Positions 49,465-62,300 of a stretch of DNA of 64,000 nt are shown here, in pieces (the stretch's first letter is position 1; each line of letters opens with the position of its first letter). The notes beneath the pieces are model-generated. The model had not been told where the DNA came from. It did not search any database and was given only the letters and a program-made list of their open reading frames with translations. The position numbers and the translations under genes are program-made. Origin of the DNA: Mytilus edulis (taxonomy: Eukaryota; Mollusca; Bivalvia; Mytilida; Mytilidae); NCBI RefSeq assembly GCF_963676685.1, contig NC_092357.1, forward strand, positions 19,457,607 through 19,521,606, given 5' to 3'.

Positions 49465-50395
49465 GATATCACAAAGTAGTCAAAACATTTACTAAATTTT
49501 ATCATCGGTATAAGGACATCATTCGTAAATATAGCTCAACATGCAGACTTCGTATGCGTTCAGGTATTTCACATCCATTTTTTTTATGGAAATATTCTTT
49601 ATAAAGCACAAAAATGTCAGTATTCACCTCAGAAACTTACAAAACCTTTAAATAGACTTATTAAGAAGGGATATAGATACGATACTGTTGTCAGGTCATT
49701 AAAGATTGCATATTTTGGCGTTAATATTGATACACCTATAGGGTCTTTGCATCGGAACTAAGCACATTTATTAAAAAACCAGTTGTTGGCATGACCCGGG
49801 TTATGTTCATCTCATATATGTTATGATGGTATGAAACTAAACCCCTAACGGGAAGGATTGTGCCTGATGTTCATATGATAAAATCATAATCTTTCAATCA
49901 GTTTAATTGAAGTCTTGAGCTGGCATGTCAGTTAACTGCTTGTAGTCTGTTGTTATTTATGTATTATTGTCATTGTGTTTATTTTCTTTGGTTACATCTT
50001 CTGACATCAGACTCGGACTTCTCTTAAACTGATTTTTAATGTGCGTATTGTTATGCGTTTACTTTTCTACATTGGCTAGAGGTATAGAGGAGGGTTGAAC
50101 TCTCATAAACATGTTTAACCCCGCCGCATTTTTGCGCCTGTCCCAAGTCAGGAGCCTCTGGCCTTTGTTAGTCTTGTATTATTTTAATTATAGTTTCTTG
50201 TGTACAATTTGGAAATTAGTATGGCGTTCATTATCACTGAACTAGTATATATTTGTTTAGGGGACAGCTGAAGGACGCCTCCGGGTGAGGGGATTTCTCG
50301 CTACAATGAAGACCTGTTTGTCACCTTCTGCTGTTGTTTTTTCTATGGTTGGGTCGGTGTCTCTTTGACCCATTCCCCATTTCCATTCTCAATTT
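49465..50395 (+). repeat. Retroelement ORF end plus 3' tail, family 2 copy 2
   Basis: The coding remnant reads KTFTKFYHRYKDIIRKYSST, then GISHP, a frameshift at a T run, YGNILYKAQK and LIKKGYRYDTVVRSL, and stops at about 49760. The tail is as in copy 1. It is 5' truncated, as expected of target-primed reverse transcription. Confidence 0.72.
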
Positions 50396-51019
50396 TATTT
50401 TATTTAAGAGTATTTTGAGTCAAGTTTTTTTTAAATTGTATTTATTTTAAATTCATGTCAGTAGCTGGCACATTAGACTTGCTTCCAATAACTGACCAAA
50501 GTTGACAAAATCTTCCTTGTGATGTTAGTGTTCTGTTTGATAACAAAGTACTTCAAACAGAGTGTATTCAGCGGACAATTAATGGTTTGTTGTATATTGC
50601 TAAAATGTATCATGTACATATTTTGAAAGCTCAAATTTGAGGGTTTTATTAAATCAGTTATAAATATGTCGACGAAAAAATAACCAAAGGACGGGTAATC
50701 CAAGTTCAGTTTTTACGAAGTTGTTACAAATGATCTCCTTTTTAACTGCTAAGGACACATAATTCGTATGCACAGAAACAAGGCTCAGATTCGTTTGTAA
50801 TAAAGAGAAGAAGTATCTACAGTATCGTACACATTTTTCAGAGAGCAAAAATATCCAGGATGCTTAGGTTACACTGAATTTGCACTGAAGTGTCCAGGCT
50901 CACCTGACAGTATGCGGTTATCAATTGATAAAAGTCCTGCATTCTATCTTTAAGCTATCTATATTTATGCAAAGCACTGACCATTTGATATTTCGGGTTA
51001 TTGTTGAATTGTACGGTGA

Positions 51020-51300
51020 CGTATATAGATATTAGAAGAAATGGTATAAGTGCCAATGAGACAACTCTGCATCCAAGTCTCAATTTATAAAAGTAAATCA
51101 TTACGGGTTTAAGTACGGTCTTCAACATGGAGCGTTGGCTCATTCCATACAGCAAGCTAATAAGGGCTATATAAATTACTAGACTAAGTGTAAAACCATT
51201 CAAACAGGAAAATTAACGGTCAAATCTATATAAAAAAACAAGAAACGAGAATCAATTATAAACCACACCAACAAACGATCACTTCTGAACCTCGTATTCC
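51020..51300 (-). repeat. R1 subfamily b, reverse, with a forward R1 fragment nearby
   Basis: AAGTGCCAATGAGACAACTC through AGTACGGTCTTCAACATGGA. A separate forward fragment is at 51385-51460. Confidence 0.6.
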
Positions 51301-52126
51301 TGCAGACTTAGGTTGTCAGTTATTAATAACCACTACATGTGGTTTCAAATGGAAATCTGTCAAACGACAAGATAGTGCACTTAAACTTAGTGGTTAATTT
51401 CTGTGTCATTTTGGTCTCTTGAGGAAAGTTGTCTCATTTGTCATCCTAACTTCTTTTTTTATATTAGCTTTGCTCATATGAAATATCCACCAAATATATA
51501 ATAGGTATATTTTCTATCAATTACACTTTTTTCTGTATCAATGATCTTGAATATTTGCAACTTTTGACTAAAATATAAATCACAGATGCAGAAAATAGGT
51601 GCACAGAACCAGGGCCGATTTTTCTAAGCACCAGCACGTCATTAGGACAATTTTGCTCGACTTTTACAAGAAAAACAACAATAGAGTACCGCTGTTCGAA
51701 AGTCATAGATAGTTGTTACATACCTTGTAAGGTACTTAAGACGTATCACAGAAAGAGTAAGCAACACAACAGTTTGTTTAATTGCCGTTCTGATACAATG
51801 TGAATAAAACCACCAACAAAGTATCCTGATCCACAAGACCCAGTCAGAATCGAATCATCAGTATAGAACGTTTTGCATGACAACCTTACCAACCGTGATG
51901 TAAGTGTTAATATGACAAATTTCAATAAGAATATGTAGTACATCTCAAATAAAAAAAATATTATAGAGTTCAGTATTTTAGTTATTTTACTTTTTCTCTA
52001 AATCTGTTCTTCCTGGCTACTCCCGAAGACAATGGTGCTTTGGCAAGATTAAATTTTCACGCAGCAGATTTTGTTTTCAGGTAAGTGGAAATTTAGCGCG
52101 TGCGAGAACACGTGTCGAGAAAAAGT

Positions 52127-52302
52127 AAAGTTGCTGTCACCAGAGTGCTATATCTGTTGCATCCCAATTATTTAAAATTAAAAGGTTAAAATTTTCCGTT
52201 GAAATCAAAATCAATATTTAGCCTTATTACCGGAAGAGTCGTCCTTGGTCTAAGAAATAATTGGGATGCAACAGATAAAGCACTCTGGTGACAGCAACTT
52301 TA
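52127..52302. mobile_element. 176-bp MITE with long inverted repeats
   Basis: AAAGTTGCTGTCACCAGAGT at the left is mirrored by ACTCTGGTGACAGCAACTTT at the right, and the pairing continues to about 46 bp through TTGCATCCCAATTATTT. Very little decay suggests recent insertion. Confidence 0.75.
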
Positions 52303-52399
52303 ATATAGGTGTTTTTATTTTAGTGCTTATAATTCAAAACTTTGATTGGCTCATAACATGTAATTCTGTACCACGTGACATTGATTGTAAATTCACATT

Positions 52400-53840
52400 C
52401 CACTCTGACAATTGGGCAAACATGAGTGTGTTGTAACAGTAGTTATTCTTTTTGTTTTTTTTACCCTTTATGGCTTGTTCAATTCATGTATGACGTTGCT
52501 TTAGGGAGTGTGAACCTTACTGTTTTAATATTTTTTTTTATGATATTATATATTAGCTTTGCGTTTACAAAGGTTACAACTCCGTTATCATACGGGCCAA
52601 GATACCTGGTGACCATTTTGCAAACCAATCGTTCGTAGTAAATATTATCTTAAATGAAACGTAAAGAACATGTTTAGCTTAGTATCCATATCATGTAATG
52701 CATATCATGAATAAACTAATGAAAAAGATCATCAGTAGATCACCACGTGTCTGTGCTACAAACTCTTTAGCATACAAAAATAACGTTCATGCACAACGAT
52801 AAAAGATCATCAGATAATATTAAGTTACCATTTTTTTATGCTTTTTTTAGATTTATTTAGAACATTCTTGTGCTCTCACTCGTATGCAAATAAACATACA
52901 ACTTTCTTGTATCTCCGTTTACTCCGAGGAAATTCAAAACGGAAAATCTTTAATCAAATGACAAAATCAAACGATAAAACATATATCAAACAAATGGACA
53001 ATAACTGTCATGTTCCTAACTTGGTACGTACAGGCATTATCAAATGTAGAAAATGGTGGATTGCACCTGGTTTTATAATGCTAAACCTCTCACTTGCATT
53101 GCTTACTTATTTTTTTTAATTCTAAATCAATCCATAAAGGATTGAAATATTTAAATGCCTGTGACTGAATGGCTAGGTTCACATTAACTCTGGTGTATAA
53201 TCGCGTGGTTGGAGTCATAATGTAAACGTCACACAGGTAGCGATATAAAATACTATTGTCGTTCAAAGTCTTTTCAAAAATTATAATAGAACAATAACAT
53301 GATGACATTAAAATAGAACAATAACATAAAGGCGGGATGTTTAAAGTATAGAGCCAAGTCATATGTATCAAAGACACCCAAAAGGTCACACGTACAACGC
53401 ACACCAACAAAAATAAAATATGATACAAACAATACATTACGTTGCATAGTTTAATTTGAAATCAGTGAGGAGCATGCATGATTCCTTTCAAAAGTAAATG
53501 TGAACTCCGAAATAAAATTGTGGTAAGCGATCTTGTTTTTAAAATGACTAATTAATTTACAAGAGATTATGGTTGTGTTTGTAAGATGATTTGGCTTCAC
53601 AAATGTCATGTGTCAATGTATTTTGGATACAGGAGATAGCTCAAATGATTCCCTTGTACGATGGAACTCCCCAATATTTAATCGATGGTAAAAGAATATA
53701 GAAAAAAATCACTTATGAGAAACTTTTAAGAATATGCTCAAAGTAGAGTGGACTATTCGCATGCCACGAGCTGTTGGCGGATATGCTCATTGTATGGTTA
53801 TATTTATAATTTATTGTTTACAAATTTTCGAATTTTGTGA
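52400..53840. other. Intergenic, no gene seen
   Basis: Contains an R4 fragment (52920-53095). A hydrophobic 70-codon plus-strand frame at 52426-52638 comes from T-rich sequence and has no signature. Confidence 0.4.
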
Positions 53841-53841
53841 A

Positions 53842-54050
53842 TTACTAAGGCTTTTATACTTTAGGCATATATCACCTTAGCTGTATTTGGCTAAACTTTT
53901 AGAAATTTTGGTTCTCAATGCTCTTCAACTTCGTACTTTATTTGGCGTTTTTAACTTTTTTGGATTCGAGCATCACTGATGAGTCTTTTGTAGAGGAAAC
54001 GCGCGTCTGGCGTATATACTAAATTAAGTCCTGGTATCTATGATGGGGTT
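53842..54050 (+). repeat. Hammerhead-motif repeat, copy 1
   Basis: Contains CACTGATGAGTCTTTTGTAG then AGGAAACGCGCGTCTGGCGT. The strand shows CUGAUGA, a GUC/GAG stem II, GAAA and an ACGC/GCGU stem III ending GUA. One stem II pair is mismatched and no convincing stem I is seen. Confidence 0.5.
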
Positions 54051-54357
54051 ATTCATGTTTGCCATTCTTTTCTTTCTAAGCAGTAAAACTTTAAAAAGTA
54101 TCGTTTCTTACATTTGTTCCGTTACGGGTTAAATTTCTTTAATCCGTGCAAAAAGGGCTTTGAATTCGTTTTTAAGGACAGACTGCATGTTCTGTTGAAT
54201 TTTATGAAAATTTGATTTATTGCTAATTTTTTACAGCCAATTTCATATGTATTGTATTATTGCATTAACAACAATAATATGATAACTATCTGATTAGTTT
54301 CCTAAAAGAATGTCTTCTTAATAACCGTGTTATTACTTATTATGTTATAAAGTGGTT

Positions 54358-54445
54358 TCTCTCAATGGTTTACTTTTATAAATTGTTATATGGATGAAGA
54401 GTTGTCTCATTGGCACTCATACAACATCATCTATTTATATACCAA
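54358..54445 (+). repeat. R1 3' end fragments in the intergenic and gene B regions
   Basis: TCTCATTGGCACTCATACAA marks the end. Similar short ends are at 56455-56560 (reverse), 58555-58630, and a diverged pair at 28960-29035 and 59150-59215 shared by genes A and B. Confidence 0.55.
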
Positions 54446-54929
54446 GTCTACCTCATATTTATCTAAAATTGACAAATCAGCTTCATAATTGTTATCATTT
54501 ATATTTTGCAATTTCCAGCAGTGCCCGTATAAAGAGCATACATATATGAAAAAAAATCAGATATCTTAGGAAAAGCAAGATAGAACATAAACACTGCTTG
54601 TCATTGAGGGTAAAGGCGACCAAAGTTCTCTGTTTATTTCACAACCATTTTAGACATATACTAATCTTCGGCCATGATTTTCTTTTTGTTTGAAATGCTA
54701 TAACACTCAATTACAAGCTGCATCTTCCTCTTTGTTAAGTCTTTTAATTGCATGTATATAGCAATCACGAGATTTATTATGTGTTGTTTAAGGGGTTGGT
54801 GGTTATTTGCGACTGTTGTGGATAAGCTATTTTGTTAACGTCACCTCTGAAACGCACTAAATATATTTGGTCAAAAGATATCAAAGGAAAGATATGTAGC
54901 GTTGTTAATTTTTAAACATGTGTTGTCGT

Positions 54930-55260
54930 TCATATTTCATATTCATGAACGCCATCACAAATTGGTAGATATTGTGGGTCCAATAAATGACGACGGTTAT
55001 GTCACTACTATAATTCCGTGCACTTTTTCTCGGATATAAAACATCAAATTAGACTGATCACATAATTTTACTTAGTAAATTATCTACACGAAGGGTGCCA
55101 CCTGTAGGGCAGGGTCTGCCTACCCTTCCTTGTAACCGAGATCTTCCTGCATGTTTGGTTAGCTCGTGATGAGTAGTCTTGTTTTCTTTGATGTGTTTCA
55201 TCTTTTTTTATGTATTTTGGTCCTTTTTGGTTTTGGCTTTTTTTTTGTCAATTATTCACT
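54930..55260 (+). repeat. Decayed Penelope-like 3' end
   Basis: Contains a remnant of the last coding motif (ERHHKLVDIVG) and a diverged GGGTGCCACCTGTAGGGCAG tail. Confidence 0.6.
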
Positions 55261-55318
55261 AACACTACATTTCTGAATATGTACATGTGTTTTATAGTAT
55301 ACATTAGACATTAAGAGT

Positions 55319-55478
55319 CCAGTGGCGGATCCAGGGGGGGGGGGGGGGGGTTCCGGGGGTTGGAACCCCCTTTATTTTGGCTGATCAATGCATTTGAATG
55401 GGATCATATAGTTGGAACCCACCCCCCTTTACTCTGGGTTGGGACCCCCCTTTTTAAAATGGCTGGATCCGCCACTGG
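55319..55478. mobile_element. 160-bp MITE, CCAGTGGCGGATCCAG ends, G17 tract
   Basis: Perfect 16-bp terminal inverted repeats CCAGTGGCGGATCCAG. A run of 17 G at 55334-55350 follows the left end, and GGAACCCCC/GGGACCCCCC runs are internal. A decayed relative is at 12722-12872. Confidence 0.8.
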
Positions 55479-55621
55479 AATCATATGACTATACAAATAA
55501 GGTACATGATCTTTCACACTTGAAAGCATGTGCTATTCACTAGATTTACTTATCAACGCCCTATTTATGTATATAATGTTATATATTTCTATCTTGACTG
55601 AACGTGCTTTTATTTGTATAT

Positions 55622-55659
55622 AGATTTAAAGAGCCAGAGACGAGCAATATCTATAATTT
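55622..55659 (+). CDS. Possible plus-strand exon, penultimate (38 nt)
   Basis: Acceptor ttgtatatag and donor gtaagt frame 38 nt whose only fully open frame reads FKEPETSNIYNL. Its 1-nt leading phase and 1-nt trailing phase fit the candidate exon at 56107. No upstream exon was found. Confidence 0.3.
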
Positions 55660-55849
55660 AGGTAAGTTAACTGATTTTTCTAAACTTGTTTAACTGTAAA
55701 AGAATACAAAAGCTCGTGTAAATCAATGAAGTTCTTTAATTTTGAACATACAATTATCAATTCGACAGTTTAATGGTTTCTGTATTCAAGTTTATTTTCA
55801 AAAATAGATTATCTACCATTCACCATTTATTCTGCGTAAGTATAAAATA

Positions 55850-56050
55850 AAGGCAACAGTAGTATACCGCTGTTCAAACTCATAAATCCATGGACAAAAA
55901 CAAAATCGGGGTAACAAACTAAAACTGAGGGAAACGCATTAAATATAAGAGGAGAACAACGACACAACCTTACAATGTAACACACACAGAAACGGACCAA
56001 GCATCAGACAAAATCCCACGAGATAAACAAATATAACATCAACTAATAAA
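55850..56050. repeat. R5 copy just beyond the gene B 3' end
   Basis: GCAACAGTAGTATACCGCTG to AACACACACAGAAACGGACC, followed by an A-rich stretch. Confidence 0.6.
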
Positions 56051-56106
56051 AATAAAATCAAATAAATGCAACTAAAATAGAATACTGTTATGTATTTTTA
56101 TTTCAG

Positions 56107-56172
56107 AAAAAAGTGAACGTCTTGAAAAGAATTATCCTTTTGAGTATGAATTCAAAAACATTAATTATAACT
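56107..56172 (+). CDS. Possible plus-strand terminal exon convergent with gene B
   Basis: After the strong acceptor tttttatttcag an open frame in the matching phase reads SERLEKNYPFEYEFKNIN and stops at TAA, about 75 bp before the gene B stop on the other strand. Joined to 55622-55659 it gives a tyrosine-rich 34-residue tail. It may be chance: both parts are short. Confidence 0.3.
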
Positions 56173-56245
56173 AAACTGTTCATCGTATTACGTGTTTTAT
56201 ATACAAACTGTTTTGAAACCCTTTTATATTAGAACGTCAGAAAAA

Positions 56246-56381
56246 CTACGGTATTGATCGTACAGAGTTTCCGCTTATTGATCTTGAGTCAGTAGTATTT
56301 ACAAATATTATTTGGTATGGGGATTCTGATGTTTCATCATAATGAATCTCTTGTCTGTTGCCATCTAATTCCTCATCATTT
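56246..56381 (-). CDS. Gene B terminal exon: short tail with ITIM-like motif
   Basis: The acceptor tcatcttcag leads into a 136-nt open frame ending in TAG at 56248-56246, exactly in the phase the 28-nt exon requires. It starts NDEELDGNRQEIHYDE and ends SVRSIP. The GNR..H.YD core resembles the start of gene A's tail, so the exons are probably diverged homologues. The two tyrosines are YDET and SPYQII; the latter fits S-x-Y-x-x-I, the loose ITIM consensus. It was found by phase and position and has not been confirmed by transcript data. Confidence 0.75.
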
Positions 56382-59300
56382 CTGAAGATGATAAATATTA
56401 TAATCACAACCGATTTCGAGATATATGTCTTTTTTTTGGTGAAAATATGATACCTTACCTCACACCGAACATCAAGCTATAAAGGGCTCCTAAAATAACT
56501 AATGTATAAAACCATTCAAACGGGAAAGCCAACGGTCTAATCTATATAAAAACGAGACGCATGGTTGAGCCGTTAGAGAAAATGGACAAGAAGTCAAAAT
56601 TACATTCAGACAAACAAAACCCGGAGAGATTTAATATATTTTATGTGAAAATGACAATGAGAATGGTGGTCGTAGTATGAACATAGTCAGGTCGTAAGAA
56701 CAGCTTGATGAGGACGGCAAGAGCGTGCTAGAATCGTACTATGGTCATGAACAGCGTGATATAGTTGTCGTGGAAGCGAAGTTGGGTCGCGGTGCTGTGA
56801 GATCATAGCGCATAGAATCGAGCTTTTGCGACGTTTGCGATCACTGAACTAGTACACATTTTTGTTTAGAAGTCAGCTGAAACACGCCTCTACGTGTGGA
56901 TTGTGGCTTTCGGCTGTTTTCTGCTTTTTAGTTTTTAGGTTGTTGTTTCTTTGACACGTTTCCCATTCCTATTCTCAATTTTATTAAAAAGCAAGATAAG
57001 TGCAAAACAGTTATATCAATAGTTATGGTTTTGAATTATTAATTCCAAATTGAATGAGCGTATTTTTTTATTTGTAAATCTAGCTAAACGTTAAACATGC
57101 CAAATGAACGGGGTATTATCAACGTGACAATATATTGTATACGGCTAGAAAGTTTTTATTTTCCACAGATGACCTTCAAGTATTGATGAGTGGTTTTCAC
57201 ATATTTAACAAAAAAGTTCTCCAAACACGAGAATGTTCTTTTAACCGTTATATAAGTATTCTTCTATGTTCATTATGTCATAAATACAATCCCGTTCCTT
57301 TTCCTCTGAATATGACCTACCGAATGAGACCAATTACCGGGTTTGTTATAACACGACCGGTGCCACATGTGGAGCAAGATCTGCATACCCTTCCGGACCA
57401 TATGCTATAACTCCCAGTTTTTTTTAGGTTCGTGTTGCTTAGTCTTTAGCTTTTCTATGTTGTGTCTTATGTACTATTAATTGTCTGTTTGTCTTATTTC
57501 TTTTTTTTGAGCCATTGCGTAGTCAGGTTATTTTTGATCTAAGGTTTTTATGTTTCTCTGGTATCTTTCGCTCCTCTTGTGTAGCTAGATCCCTTTACTT
57601 TGTATAATTTACTTACCCATCACGATTCCGATTTTGAGGTTTACCTGTAACAAAAACTTTATATGTATTCAAGTTTTTTACAGAATTACCGATAACATTG
57701 TTTTCAATTAATATGTCTTGTTAAGTACTTTCTATTAAAGGCGGACAAAAGTATGTATGGCTAATGATATACCTAAATAAATAATGTGTACTTAGTTCAT
57801 ATGTTATATTTTTTATTCGATTTTTATATACATTAGACCATTAGTATTTCTGTTTGAAGATGAAGCATTTCCGGTAAAATTAATAGGTGAAACTCATCTA
57901 AACTAAGGATTTTCTTATCTCAGGAATAGATTATCTTAGCCGTATTTGGCACATTTTTTTGGAATTTTAGGTCCTCAATGTTCTGCAACTTTGTTTTTGT
58001 TAAGCTTTATAACTATTTTGATATGAGTGTCACTGATGAGTCAAATGTAGACGAAACGCTACCTTTGATAACTATAAGATGTTTAAATATCAAAATTAAG
58101 GATTAAGGTTTGAATTAAATAAACCTTACCATTTCTGTTGTTACAAAGTACTGCCATTATTATTATGAAGAGCAGCAAAATTGCGACCAACCCAATCACG
58201 GCGTATATTATAATGTTCTTATCTTCTTTATCTAAAAAAAAGGCATTCAGTTTTAGTTCAATCCCGGCAGTAACTGTAGTTAAAAGTTATCAAAATATTA
58301 GGATAAAAATTTGGAACACACAATAAATGCTGGTCTTGTTAAATACTAAAATCAACTTAAACATCTGAATCTAAAAACGTTGATAAGAGCTAAAACTATT
58401 TTGTAGATGTTTTCTTGTTGGTGATGCAGGATTGTTTAGATAATTGTTTTGTATTCAATCCATATAATATAATACATTTTGTGATTTTTACAGGTAAAAA
58501 CCAACGACAAAACTGTCGAAAAATACACTAAAGATTGTTTCGTACTTAGACCTATAACGGTTTGCTTCTATAAATTGTGAACAGGATGGAAAGTTGTCTC
58601 ATTGTCACGCATACAACCTTTTCTTGTATTTATGAATAGATCTTATTTTAGGTGAATAAGTATATAAAATTACTGAAAGAGTGTACATGACCCATGCAAA
58701 TTGAGGTTAAAATGCGTTCATTATAGAAATGAAATATTTGACATCATTGAACTTCAAGTTAAGTGATTAATAGAACTTTACTAAAATTGATTTTGCTCGT
58801 TTTATTTTTATAAAATTTTGACAAAAAGTTCAATGACCACACACTTTTTTCTGAAAAAAATCAATTGATACATAGCAATTTGGAAAACACTTGGAAGTTT
58901 AATATTTCCTAAGTAATATTGTGTGTTTAAAACGTCCAGCTGAATTTTTAGAGCTATCTCCCAGTAGTGTTATGTACCACCTTAAGGTTTACATACTGGT
59001 TTTAAAATGTGGACATGTCTTTGCAGTCAAGTTTTGGATGGTTTTTGTTATAGAATTTATAATGCCTATCTAGGTCTAAGCAACCAAACGTGTGTCTCAT
59101 TTCGAAACATTTCATAGCTTTCTTTGCCAAAGGGTTTTCCACATTGGGGAAGGCTTTACGATAACCTATAGTTCTTGTCTCTAGTGTAAACGATATCAAA
59201 TCTTCTTATTTTTGTTATTAATCAGTAATGCTCAGAACCAAATATAAAACCCAATTAACAATGATTAAGTGTTTTATCACATCGCTTTTATTATTTGTTC

Positions 59301-62300
59301 AAGACAACTACAGTTTAAAAAAGCATACCTTCAATTGATAACTGCAAGCAAACTGATTGGGGTACTTTGTTATTGATTAGATGACTAACATGACAACAGA
59401 GAGTTTGTCCACTTTTGTCAGACAATGGAACCACGTCTAATGTTCCCGTTACTGTATAACTTCTATCAATAACATCATAAGACTGTACAATAACAAACTC
59501 GTCAGTGTAATGTTGATCCTGGATCCGAATTGAAATGGTTGGAGCAGGATATCCATTCAATGATGAACAAGTCCATGTTCCTGAGGAACCAGATACCATG
59601 TTTGTAGGTCCGGTCAGTACTGGGACCTTTGGTGCAACTTAAATGACACGAACATGTTTATCTTATGTTATCTCTACGTATAAGATGTGACGAAATAAAT
59701 GAGTATCAGTTCAAAGGAATATCATGGTAAGGAATATGAAAACGCGATCTTACAGCCCGAATTATGTTACGAAATTGGGGTTCGGTAATTTTGTTGTACC
59801 TTTGTTTTTTAATGGAAACGATCTTGCCATTGATAAAAATGAATGAAAGGTTCAAAGCCAAGAGTTTGTAAACCTTATTAACTGTTCTTATGGCAATGTT
59901 CTGTAAACTGCATCTTAAAACCAGATTTTGTATGCCATCTTTTTCGAAAATTAATAAAGCTCTGTTTAAGGCGATCAACAATAGAGCTCTTTCGATATTT
60001 TGTAATATTAGTAATTAGATTTGATTGCATAACTAATTTAGTGTTTTCGTTAGACGTTCTTCCTTAGAAAAATTGTTTGAAATGCTCGAAGCTTATACGT
60101 ACAATATACTTCAATATATGTTGTCGTTGCAAGTGGCTTATTTAATACGCCATTATCCGCCTGACATTCAAACACCTCAAGATGGTCTTCCAAACCAGCA
60201 GTAAAAGTTAAAGTTGATGTTGTTACACCGCTGTTTGTAGATCTACTTATACCATTTGTAATGACATTGCCATCTCTCAGCCAATTTAAAGTTGGTGAAG
60301 GATTTCCTCCCGTAGATCTGCATATCATTCTTATAGAATCTCCTAAGTGATATTGGTGTGATCCTGTTATAAGTGGTTGACCTGGAGGGTCGTTTGAAGC
60401 TATTAAAGAAAAAGAAAATGTTTGTAATGCAGATATACACTTGATAGGAAATCTAAAATGTTACAATTGAAACGAATACAATACTATCCCACTGAGCTAT
60501 CGTAAATTCCCCTCTTCATAATCTGAACCTTTCTGGGTAATATTTTCAAAGGCGTACACCAACACGTTGTGATTGGTTTAGAACGTTCTAAACATTAGTA
60601 AATGAACCAATGACGGAACATTATTTCTATTTTGGTGTATAATCAGTGAGATAATCCTTTGATCCTTTAGATTCTGAATAGGATAATTCTAATTGCATGT
60701 TTTTATTATGGTCTACATACGTCATTCCTGAAAATAAGCTTCAAGAAAAAACGGAAAAGGTGAAGTCATTCAATTTAAAAGAAAAGTATAACATGAGAGG
60801 AAATAAATTGAACAGCAACATCAGTAAATATTTGAAAGCTGAAGGTCTGTAACGGCAATTCTTTTATATGTTGAATACCAAAATAAAACTAATATTATAC
60901 ATCTACCAAACAAAATTATTAAGATATGCATAAGACATTTATCATTATTATACCTTACATATATTTCAAACATTTTTATTGGGTGAAACCTTATCACGTG
61001 ACATGGAATAATTCAGTTAATTTTCATTCAATTGCAAGGAAGGACTGATAACCCTAAAAATTTACACCAGCGGTGAATAACCCTATTATTCACCGGTGAA
61101 TAACCTTTTGAGTTTGTTGATTTGTACTTGAGTTACCTCCCATGAAAATGACGTCACAGATGTAAATAAACAAAATGACAGCGTTCACGTTACACCTGTG
61201 GAAGCCCATCGAGAGACGAGGAAATAAGGCATTGGACAGAGTGCCAGCAGCCGATAATATCTCTTATAAACGGTTCTTTCAGGGTCATCAATATTTTACA
61301 AAAAGATTCTACTTTTGTTGTAAATTCGAGAAGTTCAACGACAGTATGTGTGTTATGTTAAAAATATAGACACTATAGTAAGTGTTCGAAATGTCCTTCC
61401 ACTGTTAGTTCGGTATAATAAAACAGTTGTGGCCCCTTGAAATCGATGAATATCCAAAATTGTCAACCCTTAAAAGTTATTTTACTTCGGGCTGAGCCCT
61501 CATTGGAATAACCTTCTCGTGTTGACAATTTTGGATATTCACCTTTTCAACGGGCCATAATTGTATAGTATTCATTTTTTTTTTAATTTTTTTTAATATA
61601 TAGGCAATAGGAACTGATTTAACACTTTACATTTTTTTTAAAACAGCAAAAACTTGTCAAAATAGCATACTTTGTCGATCACATCATTCCTAAAAGATAT
61701 TTTGCTACACATTTTAAGGAAGTGACAATACATACGTTTAAGTGTGAGATATGTTGTCTTTATTAGTGGTCTCCTTAGGAATCCATTATCGACCTGGCAT
61801 TCATAAACCTCCATATTATCATCAGCAGATGTTGTAAAAGTCAATGTTGTTGTTGTTATATTTCCACTAGTAGTTGTATTAGTACCAGACGTAATAACAA
61901 TATCATCTTTCAACCATATTACTGATGGTGGGGGGTTGGCTCCGGTAGAACTGCATGAAAGAATAACAGTTATTCCTATCTGAAATTCTACATAACTACT
62001 TGTTTCCGGTTCACCTGGGGCTGTCCTGATAGAAGCTTAAAAAATCAATGAAACTTTTTATCAACAATTTAACAACATTCTAGTAATTGAAATGTATGCC
62101 GTGTTCACATTGAGCTGTATGTGTTTTAAGCGTACGCTACACTTAAACTGAATTATTCTCTATAACATCTCCACAATTAAATTATTACACGTGTCTAAAC
62201 CAATCCAAGGAGTCATCAAGCATTTATAATGGTTTTGCTTTTTTGGAAGACATTTTGCAGTTTTCTGATCATTATAGTTTTGATAATGTAAGATATTCCT

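Noticed and set aside
52426..52638. Transmembrane exon of a plus-strand gene
   Set aside because: Hydrophobicity comes from poly-T rich DNA. No matching splice phase to the tail exons at 55622 and 56107.
54556..54605. Possible exon before the plus-strand tail exons
   Set aside because: The splice-like borders give an open frame ending in phase 0, but phase 2 is needed.
59706..59981. 91-codon minus-strand frame in the gene B intron between Ig6 and Ig5
   Set aside because: The matching gene A intron (about 30220-30450) aligns but is not open, so it is intron sequence.
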